Positions 20,197-32,317 of a stretch of DNA of 64,000 nt are shown in pieces (position 1 is the first letter of the stretch; every line of letters starts with the position of its first letter). The stretch lies in the NCBI GenBank assembly GCA_021014325.1, contig JAJGQC010000702.1, forward strand, positions 1-64,000. The letters run 5' to 3'. The notes beneath the pieces are model-generated. The model was given only the letters and a program-made list of their open reading frames with translations. It made no database searches and was not told the origin of the DNA. The DNA comes from Plazaster borealis. Lineage: Eukaryota; Echinodermata; Asteroidea; Forcipulatida; Labidiasteridae. A program made the translations under genes and the position numbers.

Positions 20197-21773
20197 GTTA
20201 GCAGGGTCCAATGTCATAAAGCTGCTAAGTACAAAATGTTGCTTAATGAATTACCTTTAAGCAAAAGACAGCGGCCCACCAGTCCTATAACAATGAATTA
20301 CACTGTACTTTGGTCGGTAACCTAAATCTACTAAGGAAGGTAAGTTTTTGTGCTGAACAGTCCAGGGTCAATTTTCATAAGCGACCAAGAAGATCTGGCC
20401 GTGTGTGAGTACATTGGTAAAGGGTTTGCATTATTGCATTACTCCTCTGCTTATAAGAAGATAAGGTGTTTATTATGAATAATGATAAGAGCAGAAAAAT
20501 TTGTTTTTTAGCAAATGTGTGTTTCATTAACCATCAAGAATGTGTGGCTGGGTGGGTATACACATTTAAACCAGGGACCTATAACAAAAGTGGACAATGG
20601 GTTCCCTGGTTGGATGAAGGTACCCAGTTGGAAAGTCTACAAAACCAATGGGAGCTGTTGCCAAAAAGTTAGAGTCCAAACTATAGAGGGACAATAGGAG
20701 GTCCCTGATTGCAGGTGTTAACACACTTGTGTGCATTGGTAAAGAATTTGCATTCTTGCATTACTCCTCATATCAGTGCTTATAAGAATTGCTGGCAAGT
20801 TAGCGTGCCTTTTACTTTGCTTATGGTAAGCAGTGATTATTAACTTTGCTTATGGTAAGCAGTGATTATTAAATACAAAGGTGTTTAGGGCAGCTCCATA
20901 GTCAGAAAATGTCTGCTTACATGCTTTATGGAATTGGCCCTGGATCCAGAATTGTTTTCAAAATCTTTAAAACCAAGTCAAATCTCAAGTCCTTAATGAG
21001 GTCTAAGAACTAAAGTCACTGAATTTTTGATGGAAACTTTATCGCTAAGTCTGAAGACAGTCACTTGATCTAAAAATCATGTACAATTTACTCCTTAAAA
21101 GCTTCCAAATAATGGAGCAAAGAATCACAGAGTAATTTTTGTTCTGAAGTCTTTGTAAGGTTGCTTGCAATACACTCTTCAAATGAATGAAGCAACCCAT
21201 TAAACTGATGTATTTACAGGGATTGGGCAACCATAAGTCTGGCTATAGTCCACCATGCTTGTGCAAGATAGCATTGGAGAATGCCACGTGTTGTTTCTAA
21301 AGTCATAGAGCAAGGAGTGCACAATGGGCAGACTTTATACCTCAATCATTACAAAGTAGTTTATTCTGACTCTCTTTCTGAAGGAGTCAATGATAAATTA
21401 GTCCCTAAAGACAACTTTAAAGTCGAGCCTCATTTTAAATCGGTTTAGTTAAGTCTCAATAGACTCTTCCCATGAAATATGTCAATTACATCACGCGTAC
21501 GTACTAACACTGTTGGTTGGCAACATGATGGAATATCGCGTCTTTTTGTATGGGGCTGATGGTGGCGCAGTTGTGCATCTGCTTAGTGCACATCTGTATG
21601 GTGTTTGCCAATCAATAGTGTCTGTATGCATGCGTGAATGTAATTAACGTTTTTAATGTGAAGGGCTAATTCCAGAGAACGTGTGACATTAGTTTGACTT
21701 TGATAGAGAAGTTAACTCAAGCCATTTATTAGAAGATTCAAACTGATTGTATGCAATGTTTTGTGTCGGACAG
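20197..21773. other. Last MDN1 intron
   Basis: It holds degenerate pieces of the GGGCCCAATTTCAT family (about 20350-20460 and 20740-20943, with ATGCTTTATGGAATTGGCCC at the end) and a duplicated TTGCTTATGGTAAGCAGTGATTATT at about 20818-20868. Nothing gene-like was seen. Confidence 0.5.
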
Positions 21774-21961
21774 GATTCCATTCTTGACATCAAGGTTCCT
21801 ATCTTTGGTGGAGCTGGGAGCTTCCTCAAATCAGCACCTACATGGAACACTTCCCGTTCCCCTTCTACATCATCCTTAAAGATATCAACTCCATGCCAGA
21901 GACACTCAGTGATGCCTTGAGACAGTGGTTTGAGCTGGTCACAGCTGGGGACATTCAATAG
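21774..21961 (+). pseudogene. MDN1: Midasin terminal exon with a one-base frameshift
   Basis: After the acceptor gtcggacag the exon reads DSILDIKVPIFGGAG, then leaves the midasin frame. From about 21,830 another frame resumes with STYMEHFPFPFYIILKDIN, SMPETLSDALRQWFELV and TAGDIQ, ending at TAG 21959-21961. The break falls at GGAGCTGGGAGCTT (GGG at 21816-21818); one extra G there would give AGELPQISTYMEHF. The exon is 188 nt; 189 would be 63 codons, so a single missing base explains it. It is either an allele-specific null, a pseudogene, or a homopolymer sequencing error. The C-terminus otherwise matches the family. Confidence 0.9.
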
Positions 21962-22143
21962 TGACAGGGCTATAGGCCTTGTTCAAGAGTTTGCTATCTT
22001 CAGTCTTAATCTCTGACTACAAAGGTTGTATAAGTTATGCAGTAATGTTGGTGTTTGGAGCGTAATTCAAAGTAGTGAAGGAGTCTCTGTGTTCAACCTC
22101 TATGCAATGGCTTTCCAATGTACCCTTCTTGGTTTACAGGCTG

Positions 22144-22190
22144 GGGTTTAAGGTTAGGGGTTAGGGTTGGGGTTAGGAATAGGAAAATAC
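22144..22190 (+). repeat. Telomere-like TTAGGG-related G-rich tract
   Basis: Successive GGTTAGGGGTTAGGG, TTGGGGTTAGG and similar units, imperfect and only about 45 bp long. It could be an interstitial telomeric remnant or a simple repeat with quadruplex potential. Confidence 0.5.
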
Positions 22191-22699
22191 ACTAGGGGTG
22201 TCGGAACATATGTATAACCATTTCATCATCATGGATATTGTTTTGTATAACAACAGTAAACAGTTATAATCTTTCTTTCACCTAATCTTTCTTCAGACAA
22301 ATTTAAAAGGATCTTTCAAATCTATAAATTCATCGCCCAGAAAGAGAAGAAGTTTACACAAGCATAAAAGTTTGACCTGTGTTGGATTGTTTTAGTGGAG
22401 CCAATTTGCTCTGATCGCACAATTGCAGTGAAAACACATGTGTTGTCGCCAGTGTTGGAAAGTTTGGAATTTGTAAGAAGTAAATGTTCTAACATGAATA
22501 TTAATATTGTTAACCCTTGTTTGAGGTTGGGACACATTTATTTAGTTCACATTTTATTCACAGAAAACAATATTCACAAAATATTGAACCGAGCCCTACA
22601 TCCTTTTCATTGGAATCTCTTTTATTACTTTGCGAGTCATTCTTGTGTCATTGTAAAGTTTCTGAACAATATGCAGCATATATAATTATTGTAACTCCT

Positions 22700-22705
22700 A
22701 ATAAA
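22700..22705 (+). promoter_or_regulatory. Possible polyadenylation signal of MDN1
   Basis: AATAAA about 740 bp downstream of the midasin stop, followed by T-rich and GT-rich sequence. It is the first canonical hexamer I see after the stop. No transcript evidence is available. Confidence 0.35.
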
Positions 22706-23394
22706 TAGGCTCCAATTGAGAATGTTATTGTCTTACGGAAGTTTGTTAAATTGATGACTCTTTTTAAAAAGATGATCTGGCTTTTCTTCAGCTTTCCGTT
22801 TCTGCTGGTAATCATAGAATCATGCTGATAGCATGTATGACGTTGGTACCTGCTTATCTATCAATGTGCTTTGTGTCTTGCAGTGGCTGAACCAGACATT
22901 TTCATGTCGGGGGGGGGGGGGCATTTTATGTATCTAACCATTCATATGTGCATTTTTTTAATATCATGGGAGAGGGGGTCGTATTCAGGGTTCTGAGTGG
23001 GGATACGTCCCCCTTCCCCCACCCCTTTGGTTATGCCACTGGCGTCTTAATTCTTTACGAAAACAATAAAGATGCAAAATGTTCAGGTCAACTTATTTAA
23101 ACAAAACAGTGTGGCTGGTATTACTTAAATTAAACATAACTAGCTAGGTATTGGACTTGGACATATTTATATTGTTTAATATTTACGAGTATTTTGAAAA
23201 CATGCTCATATTTTTCAAATTAAACAGGATCTCAAGATTTTGTCACACTGTATTTAAAGCACCCCTTAATATTGTAAACAAATGGAAAATAAAATGAGAA
23301 AATACATTTAAAATAGTTTTCTTTTTAAGTTGAGTTGTGTAACAAAAAAATAGTTAAAGAAAATGGTCCTGAATAAGTCAAAAGTACAACTTTA

Positions 23395-26300
23395 ACCCCT
23401 TGCAGTTTTTAACCAAAATCCTCGCTCAAAAAGGCCCATTTTTAAAAATTGGGCTGAAAATAAAATGTTCTGAAATCGCTCCAAAAACAAGTTTAACCCC
23501 TTGCAGTTTTTAAACTGAAAATCCTGGCTCAAAAAGGCCCATTTTTAAAAATTGGGCTGAAAATCAAATGTTCTGAAATCGCTCCAAAAAACAAGTTTAA
23601 CCCCTTGCAGTTTTTTAAACTGAAAAAACCTGGCTCAAAAAGGCCCATTTTTAAAATTGGGCTGAAAATAAAATGTTCTGAAATCGCTCCAAAATACAAG
23701 TTTAACCCCTTGCAGTTGTTTTAACTGAAAATCCTGGCTCAAAAAGGCCCATTTTTAAAAATTGGGCTGAAAATCAAATGTTCTGAAATCCCTCCAAAAA
23801 ACAAGTTTAACCCCTTGCAGTTTTTTTAACCAAAAATCCCGGCTCAAAAAGGCCCATTTTTAAAAATTGGGCTGAAAGTCAAATGTTCTGAAATCGCTCC
23901 AAAAAACAAGTTTAACCCCTTGCAGTTTTTTTAACCAAAAATCCCGGCTCAAAAAGGCCCATTTTTAAAAATTGGGCTGAAAATAAAATGTTCTGAAATC
24001 GCTCCAGAAAACAAGTTTAACCCCTTGCAGTTTTTTTAACTGAAAATCCTGACTCAAAAAGGCCCATTTTTAATAATTGGGCTGAAAATAAAATGTTCTG
24101 AAATCGCTCCAAAAAACAAGTTTAACCCCTTGCAGTTTTTTTAACCAAAAATCCTGGCCCCAAAAGGCCCATTTTTAAAAATTGGGCTGAAAATAAAATG
24201 TTCTGAAATCGCTCCAAAAAACAAGTTTAACACCTTGCAGTTTTTTTAACCAAAAATCCTGGCTCAAAAAGGCCCATTTTTAAAAATTGGGCTGAAAATA
24301 AAATGTTCTGAAATCGCTCCAAAAAACAAGTTTAACCCCTTGCAGTTTTTTTAACTGAAAATCCTGGCTCAAAAAGGCCCATTTTTAAAAATTGGGCTGA
24401 ATATAAAATGTTCTGAAATCGCTCCAAAAAAACAAGTTTAACCCCTTGCAGTTTTTTAAACTGAAAAAACCTGGCCCAAAAAGGCCCATTTTTAAAATTG
24501 GGCTGAAAATAAAATGTTCTGAAATCGCTCCAAAATACAAGTTTAACACCTTGCAGTTTTTTTAACCAAAAATCCTGGCTCAAAAAGGCCCATTTTTAAA
24601 ATTGGGCTGAAAATAAAATGTTCTGAAATCGCTCCAAAATACAAGTTTAACCCCTTGAAGTTTTTTAAACTGAAAATCCTGGCTCAAAAAGGCCCATTTT
24701 TAAAAATTGGGCTGAAAATAAAATGTTCTGAAATCGCTCCAATTGAAAACAAGTTTAACACCTTGCAGTTTTTTTAACTGAAAAAACCTGGCTCAAAAAG
24801 GCCCATTTTTAAAATTGGGCTGAAAATAAAATGTTCTGAAATCGCTCCAAAATACAAGTTTAACCCCTTGCAGTTTTTTTAAACTGAAAATCCTCGCTCA
24901 AAAAGGCCCATTTTTAAAAATTGGGCTGAAAATAAAATGTTCTGAAATCGCTCCAAAATACAAGTTTAACCCCTTGAAGTTTTTTAAAGTGAAAATCCTG
25001 GCTCAAAAAGGCCCATTTTTAAAAGATGGGCTGAAAATAAAATGTTCTGAAATCGCTCCAAAAAACAAGTTTAACACCTTGTAGTTTTTTTAACCAAAAA
25101 TCCTGGCTCAAAAAGGCCCATTTTTAAAAATTGGGCTGAAAATAAAATGTTCTGAAATCGCTCCAAAAAACAAGTTTAACCCCTTGCAGTTTTTTTAACT
25201 GAAAATCCTGGCTCAAAAAGGCCCATTTTTGAAAATTGGGCTGAAAATAAAATGTTCCGAAATCGCTCCAAAAAACAAGTTTAACCCCTTGCAGTTTTTT
25301 AAACTGAAAATCCTGGCTCAATAAGGCACATTTTTTAAAATTTGTCTTTATATATAATGTTCTGAAATCGCTCCAAAAAGCAAGTTTAACCCCTTGCAGT
25401 TTTTAAACTGAAAAACCTGGCTCAAAAGGCCCATTTTTAAAATTGGGCTGAAAATAAAATGTTCTGAAATCGCTCCAAAATACAAGTTTAACCCCTTGCA
25501 GTTTTTAAACTGAAAATCCTCGCTCAAAAAAGCCCATTTTTAAAAATTGGGCTGAAAATAAAATGTTCTGAAATCGCTCCAAAAAACAAGTTTAACCCCT
25601 TGCAGTTTTTTAAACTGAAAAAACCTGGCTCAAAAAGGCCCATTTTTAAAATTGGGCTGAAAATCAAATGTTCTGAAATCGCTCCAAAATACAAGTTTAA
25701 CCCCTTGCAGTTTTTTTAAACTGAAAAAACCTGGCCCAAAAAGGCCCATTTTTAAAATTGGGCTGAAAATAAAATGTTCTGAAATCGCTCCAAAATACAA
25801 GTTTAACACCTTGCAGTTTTTTTAACCAAAAATCCTGGCTCAAAAAGGCCCATTTTTAAAATTGGGCTGAAAATAAAATGTTCTGAAATCGCTCCAAAAT
25901 ACAAGTTTAACCCCTTGAAGTTTTTTAAACTGAAAATCCTGGCTCAAAAAGGCCCATTTTTAAAAATTGGGCTGAAAATAAAATGTTCTGAAATCGCTCC
26001 AATTGAAAACAAGTTTAACACCTTGCAGTTTTTTTAACCAAAAATCCTGGCTCAAAAAGGCCCATTTTTAAAAATTGGGCTGAAAATAAAATGTTCTGAA
26101 ATCGCTCCAAAAAACAAGTTTAACCCCTTGCAGTTTTTTTAACTGAAAATCCTGGCTCAAAAAGGCCCATTTTTGAAAATTGGGCTGAAAGTCAAATGTT
26201 CTGAAATCGCTCCAAAAAACAAGTTTAACCCCTTGCAGTTTTTTTAACCAAAAATCCCGGCTCAAAAAGGCCCATTTTTAAAAATTGGGCTGAAAATAAA

Positions 26301-27950
26301 ATGTTCTGAAATCGCTCCAGAAAACAAGTTTAACCCCTTGCAGTTTTTTTAACTGAAAATCCTGACTCAAAAAGGCCCATTTTTAAAAATTGGGCTGAAA
26401 GTCAAATGTTCTGAAATCGCTCCAAAAAACAAGTTTAACCCCTTGCAGTTTTTTTAACCAAAAATCCCGGCTCAAAAAGGCCCATTTTTAAAAATTTGGG
26501 ATGAAAATAAAATGTTCTGAAATCGCTCCAGAAAACAAGTTTAACCCCTTGCAGTTTTTAACTGAAAATCCTGACTCAAAAGGCCCATTTTTAATAATTG
26601 GGCTGAAAATAAAATGTTCTGAAATCGCTCCAAAAACAAGTTTAACCCCTTGCAGTTTTTAACCAAAAATCCTGGCCCCAAAGGCCCATTTTTAAAAAGT
26701 GGGGTGAAAGTAGAATGTTCTGAAATAGCGCCATAAATCAAGTTTAACACCTGGCAGTTTTTAACCAAAAATCCTTCATCAAAAAGGACCATTTTTAAAA
26801 ATTGGGCTGAAAATAAAATGTTCTGAAATCGCTCCAAAAACAAGTTTAACCCCTTGCAGTTTTTAACTGAAAATCCTGGCTCAAAAAGGCCCATTTTTAA
26901 AAATTGGGATGAATATATAAGGTTATGAATTCTCTCCAAACAACAAGTTTAACCCCTTGCAGTTTTTAAACTGAAAAACCTGGCCCAAAAGGCCCAATTT
27001 TTAAAATTGGGCTGAAAATAAAATGTTCTGAAATCGCTCCAAAATACAAGTTTAACACCTTGCAGTTTTTTTAACCAAAAATCCTGGCTCAAAAAGGCCC
27101 ATTTTTAAAATTGGGCTGAAAATAAAATGTTCTGAAATCGCTCCAAAATACAAGTTTAACCCCTTGAAGTTTTTTAAACTGAAAATCCTGGCTCAAAAAG
27201 GCCCATTTTTAAAAATTGGGCTGAAAATAAAATGTTCTGAAATCGCTCCAATTGAAAACAAGTTTAACACCTTGCAGTTTTTTTAACTGAAAAAACCTGG
27301 CTCAAAAAGGCCCATTTTTAAAATTGGGCTGAAAATAAAATGTTCTGAAATCGCTCCAAAATACAAGTTTAACCCCTTGCAGTTTTTTTAAACTGAAAAT
27401 CCTCGCTCAAAAAGGCCCATTTTTAAAAATTGGGCTGAAAATAAAATGTTCTGAAATCGCTCCAAAATACAAGTTTAACCCCTTGAAGTTTTTTAAAGTG
27501 AAAATCCTGGCTCAAAAAGGCCCATTTTTAAAAGATGGGCTGAAAATAAAATGTTCTGAAATCGCTCCAAAAAACAAGTTTAACCCTTGCAGTTTTTTAA
27601 ACTGAAAAAACCTGGCTCAAAAAGGCCCATTCTTAAAATTGGGCTAAAAATAAAAAGTTCTGAAATCGCTCCAAAATACAAGTTTAACCCCTTGCAGTTT
27701 TTTAAAGTGAAAATCCTGGCTCAAAAAGGCCCATTTTTAAAAATTGGGCTGAAAATAAAATGTTCTGAAATCGCTCCAAAATACAAGTTTAACCCCTTGC
27801 AGTTTTTTTAACCAAAAATCCTGGCTCAAAAAGGCCCATTTTTAAAAATTGGGCTGAAAATAAAATGTTCTGAAATCGCTCCAAAAAACAAGTTTAACCC
27901 CTTGCAGTTTTTTTAACTGAAAATCCTGGCTCAAAAAGACCCATTTATAA
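23395..27950. repeat. 105-bp satellite array, about 43 monomers
   Basis: TTGCAGTTTTT recurs at 23400, 23501, 23605, 23710, 23815 and on to 27905, spacing 101-106 bp. Each monomer carries AAGGCCCATTTTTAAAAATT-GGGC, a near-palindrome, and TGTTCTGAAATCGCTCC. A variant with CCAATTGAAAACAAG appears at 24741, 26001 and 27250, showing a higher-order period of about 1.25 kb (12 monomers). Because 105 is a multiple of three, long periodic ORFs appear on both strands; they are by-products. Edge monomers are diverged. Confidence 0.97.
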
Positions 27951-28099
27951 AAATTGGCCCAAAAATGAAATTGTCTGGAATCACTCAAAATTACATATGT
28001 ACAAGTTTAACACCTTGTGTACATGTAGTTTTTGAAACCCAAACTCCTGGCTCGAGGCAACCTTGTTCACGGAAAAAACCCACTCGATCAATAGGGTCG

Positions 28100-28256
28100 A
28101 AAGCAGAAATTTCTTTGCTAAGCAAAAAAACGAGCGGTCACCAGTTGCAACTAGGTAGACTTTATGGAATTTTGGCTGGTAACCAGTTTCTATTGAGCAA
28201 GATTTGTCTGTGCTTAGCAAGTTTTTATGCTTACAGGCTTAAATGAAATTGGGTCG
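28100..28256. mobile_element. GGGCCCAATTTCAT-family MITE, left end decayed
   Basis: Inside are GCAGAAATTTCTTTGCTAAGC and TTTTGGCTGGTAACC. The right end reads GCTTACAGGCTTAAATGAAA-TTGGGTCG. Family consensus ends are inverted GGGCCCAATTTCATAAAGC. Confidence 0.65.
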
Positions 28257-29269
28257 TTGGCTAGGCTGATTCCCACCTTATGGCAGAGGCAATCGGAAGC
28301 AGCCATGTTTTTCAATGCACACTGCGCGTTGCTTGCTTAGTTTGTTTACATTGTATACATGAGTCACATGACTCTGGTAACAGTTTGTGTCTATTGTTTA
28401 GCCTCAGTAGCTTATTTGTTTTAATTAAAATAATATCCCACACAAGTGCTTTTGTTAAAAACAAAAGACAACAACAATATTGCCCTTTATTTTGAATTTA
28501 AACATACTCAACTATTGATGAACAATTAATTCTGTGAAAGCTTTTTCAATTGGGTTTTTTTATTTTTTTTATTTAATTAAGTAATGAAGACAGCACTGTA
28601 CTGATGCTGCACCATGTCTTAATCTTGTATTTAGATTCAAAATAAGACCTGGGCCCAATTTCATAGAGCTGCTTAAGCAGAAAATATTGCTGTACAGATT
28701 TATGCTGAGCAAAAATAAGGGGAATACCAGTCGCAGATTGTGTATGTGAGATGGGATTTAGGCTGGCAACCTAATTCTGCTCAACAGAAATGTTTTGTGC
28801 TTAGCTACTTTTTGACATTGGACCCTGTAAAAGGTTTCCATTTTTAGTGTAGTGACATGTTAATTAATCAACCGCTTGCGCAAGCTATTTGCAAAGCACG
28901 TGCGCGGTTGGTTTCTTTTTAACTTTAAGTTTTCTATTTCGATTTAGAAAATAATGATTAACAAAGATTGGAATAAAATAAAGAAATGTAAGATTAAGAA
29001 GTGAGTTTGAGAGAGATACTGGAGAGGAGCAGAGCTTCTAATAAAACATTGTTTAGTTTATCATCAATTTATTGCGTTGTCAAGTTATTTCATTGGTGGT
29101 CACCCATTAGGCCTATTCATAATAACTATTCCAAACGAGTCAGATCCTAATCAGTAATCAAGCCGGGATTTGTTACATCTACAATTTGAAGTCACATTAT
29201 GATGACGTCATCAAGTGTCACATTTATTATGTCACCTACGGGTGCACTTTCACAAGATCTTTAGGAACA
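28257..29269. other. AT-rich spacer between MITEs
   Basis: Apart from the MITE at 28651 there is a short hairpin-like AACCGC...GCGGTT at 28870-28909 with a palindromic TTGCGCAA inside. No gene was seen. Confidence 0.4.
28651..28826. mobile_element. GGGCCCAATTTCAT-family MITE
   Basis: It starts GGGCCCAATTTCATAGAGCT and ends TGGACCCTG. It contains the family core TTTAGGCTGGCAACC and GTGCTTAGCTACTTTTTG. No coding capacity. Confidence 0.8.
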
Positions 29270-29440
29270 GGGCCCAATTTCATAAAGCTGTTTTGCAGAA
29301 ACTTCTGCTAAGCAAGAAATGAGTGGGGTTTCAGTCACATCGTAACTGTGTGGTATTTTGGCTGGTAGCCTATTTTTCATAAGCAAGAGTTTTCTGTGCT
29401 TAGCAAGTTTTTGTGCTTACAAGCTTTATACAATTGGGCC
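29270..29440. mobile_element. GGGCCCAATTTCAT-family MITE
   Basis: GGGCCCAATTTCATAAAGCT at the left and AAGCTTTATACAATTGGGCC at the right are inverted. The core is TTTTGGCTGGTAGCC. It is the best complete example of the family in this part of the window. Confidence 0.85.
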
Positions 29441-29820
29441 ATGCAGTTATAAGCTCAACCCTGCATGTTCCGGCTGGGGTGTTCCCCCAAAGTTAAAGGT
29501 CCTATTATAATGACATAAATTGTAACATGATGTCACCTTAAAGGTACAGTTTTACCACATCTACATCTATCTATACACAGCAATAAATGCTTGGTCAAGA
29601 TTAGCATACATGTATTTTTAATAAAGCTCTGGATTTGTGTTACATTCAAGATTTGAACGTCATCCCGAACACCTTGTTGTTAATAACATTTTATAATTTT
29701 ATAATTTGGTAACAAAAGTGTTAGGAACCTAAAAAGCCTAAAAACGACTTTTCGCTTTTCATTTCGCAAAAACCATCTATTTTAGTCGTATTTCCTAAAT
29801 ATTGCCCAACCAAACAAACA

Positions 29821-30231
29821 ACCCCCCTCCATAAAATAATTGCCGTTTGTCCCGGGATATGGGTAATTTCCTATGTGGTTATTTTGTACACGGCCTATGG
29901 AGCGAGTTGAACCCGCTATATGAGCATATTCTTAGACGCGGAGTACCCATACACTGTGCAAAGCAATGGGTACAGGAATATGGCCATATCCCGGGTCCAC
30001 AGCACCGCAACGTTGCGGTCTGCATCCCCATACACTGCGCGCAAATATTGGGTACAGGAATATAACCATATCACGGGTCCACCACGGCCAATACACAGTG
30101 CACAAACCAATGTGTACAGGAATATAGCCATATCGCGGGTTCACCCTGCTCCATTGGTTGTGTACAAAATAACCGTATAGGAATTGGCCCATATCCTGGG
30201 TCAAAACGGCAATTTCTCATGGAGGGGGTTT
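29821..30231. mobile_element. Foldback element with internal tandem units
   Basis: Arms of about 95 bp are inverted. The left reads CCCCCCTCCATAAAATAATT, then CCGGGATATGGGTAATTTCC. The right is its reverse complement ending CATGGAGGGGGTTTGG. Between the arms three units share GTACAGGAATATNNCCATAT and CGGGT(C/T)CAC at about 29968, 30050 and 30111. The several overlapping ORFs on both strands here only reflect the symmetry. Confidence 0.85.
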
Positions 30232-32317
30232 GGCGGAATTTTGAATTATGACCAAAGTAAATGTTTAAGGTAATTTCCAGGCTTTTAATAAGTTGATCAT
30301 TCACATTAAAGAACTTTCACAACAGTTTCATATTTTCAAATTAATTTCTTTTGAACTTGTATTATTAGGGTTATGGACTTAGGGTTATGGGGTTTGGTGT
30401 GGGAGGGTAGGGGTGTGGGGGTTTGGTGTGAACTGCCGGCAGGGGAACCACAATGAGACTGGACCTTCTGACGTTGAGAATTAAAGAGTTGACGATGGAT
30501 TTCAAGGTTTGATGAACGCCATTGGCTTTCCTTTTGTTTTCGGATCTTTTAACATGAATATTTAATTAGCAAATCTTGAGACCACTACATATCTCTTGAG
30601 TGAGTTTTCGTTGAAATTGGCCTTGAAAACCTGTATAATTTTGTTTTTCTGAAACAGTTATTGTTTAAAATAAATATGAGAGATATCATAGGTTAAATGG
30701 TATGGGAAAAATCCTGGGATTTTTTTGCCATTTATGACATCAGTTTTGGATGAAAAATATATCAAAGAATCCTTGCATATTTGTATTGACTTTAATGTGT
30801 GTGCTTGACCTTACACACACGTATAAAGCCTCGTGTATGCATGTTTAATGTGTGAGCTTGACCATTATATTATAAAGCAACATAATTTTGTAAACCATCT
30901 AAGATAATCAAAGATGATCAAACATTTGGAGTTATCTTATCACTAATTTATGTCTTTTTAATTGTTTTAAACTTTTTAATTTTTTTTATATAGTGTGTCA
31001 CACTTTCGCTTGAATATATTTATACAAAAAGTGAGAAATGGACTGTTTGGACTTCAACAGTAGTTTTTACACCATTTTGGGTTGGAATGGCGGAACAAAT
31101 TAAAATTTTCAATTTTTTCCCCCCGCTGGATCACTCTGTGAGGGCAGAGTTTTCAAACCGTGCCACAAGAGAACGAATAGTCGGGTACCCCAGTTGGTCT
31201 CTTATCAATCAATCAATGCTTTATTCAGGGTACCGCATACACGTGTATTCAAAATGGTCTCCAAGCACGCTTGAATCTGGCTGTCTCCGTGGACGATAAT
31301 TAGAGCATTTTTGTCGTGGTTTTAATCTTCAGCGAGCTGTTCAGGCAAGACTAATGTATACTCGTTTATTCTGGTTCCATAATAAGTCTCTCAGACCCCT
31401 GAGAGGCAAGAGCACTGAAAAATAGCAATGTTTGCAATCTGTATATGTTTCTATATTCTGTAGCTGTACGTATGTTCAATTTTACACATTACGTTTGGCT
31501 GGTATGCTTGTGTGTACTTTTCACAACACAATGGGCGAGAGCGTGTTATCGCTCCCTATGATTCTCTGTTATTCAGTACCGTTTGCTGTTATCCAGGGAT
31601 TTCTATTATTGTATCGAATTATTCACTTGCAGACGTACGTGTATAGCCTGTGTTACATCAATGTTTACAAATGACTTCAACATTGGCTCAAGAGTCTGGC
31701 ACAGTGACTAGTACCGTATGACAGCTTCATATTACCTTGTGTCAACATTTATTTTGTTTACACATACACACTATTGACGTTTGAATTCTTTTAATATCTT
31801 TTTTTATAGGTGTATAAATTTTTTGCTTTTAAAACTTTAGTGTGTTATTGTTTGCAATCATCATCTTGATTTTTATGGCAGTATTATTATAAAATTATAT
31901 GAAGTTAATAAACTCGAATATTAAAAAAGAAAGAAAACAAGGAAAAGAATCCGTGCCATGTATATTTAGAGTTCAATTACTTAGACTAAAAATAATAATG
32001 TAGATCTATAACATATAATATTTAATGGTTTTGTTGGCCACATAACGCACTCGGTGTGAATATGCCCCCCCCCCAATAATTGTCCCACCTCTTTCGATCA
32101 TTGTTATTTCCTCAGTTTTTGGCTATTCCTCGTTTCAGTCCCGTGAATTTTATTTATCCATAACACCGTCGAAATAACTGGCCCTGTGCATGCCACAACT
32201 TCGTCGTACCATGGTCGTACCCAGTCCCAATCCTTTCATCGTATATGTTTATACTTCTCTACATTAACGGTGTTAATTCATTCTTAGATTCTATATTACA
32301 TTAAAATGCAAATAAGG
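30232..32317. other. Intergenic, AT-rich, no gene recognised
   Basis: A G-rich, TTAGGG-like tract lies at about 30366-30432. A short TCAATCAATCAATG simple repeat is at about 31206, and a poly-C run at about 32065. ORFs are short and without motifs. Confidence 0.45.

Larger units (their letters stand above)
21962..23390. other. MDN1 3' flank and probable 3' UTR; no other gene seen
   Basis: This follows the midasin stop. A degenerate TTAGGG-like tract lies at 22144-22190, an AATAAA at 22700-22705, a poly-G run at about 22907-22921, and AT-rich sequence continues up to the satellite. No ORF with domain-like content was found on either strand. Confidence 0.5.

Noticed and set aside
24332..27811. 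Several 65-132 codon ORFs with LQGVKLVFWSDFRTFYFQP-type repeats
   Set aside because: They are the translation of the 105-bp satellite, whose unit is a whole number of codons. There is no start context, and the frame breaks wherever a monomer has an indel.
29847..30304. Overlapping ORFs on both strands rich in YGHIP/NMAI repeats
   Set aside because: They come from the inverted arms and internal tandem units of the foldback element.
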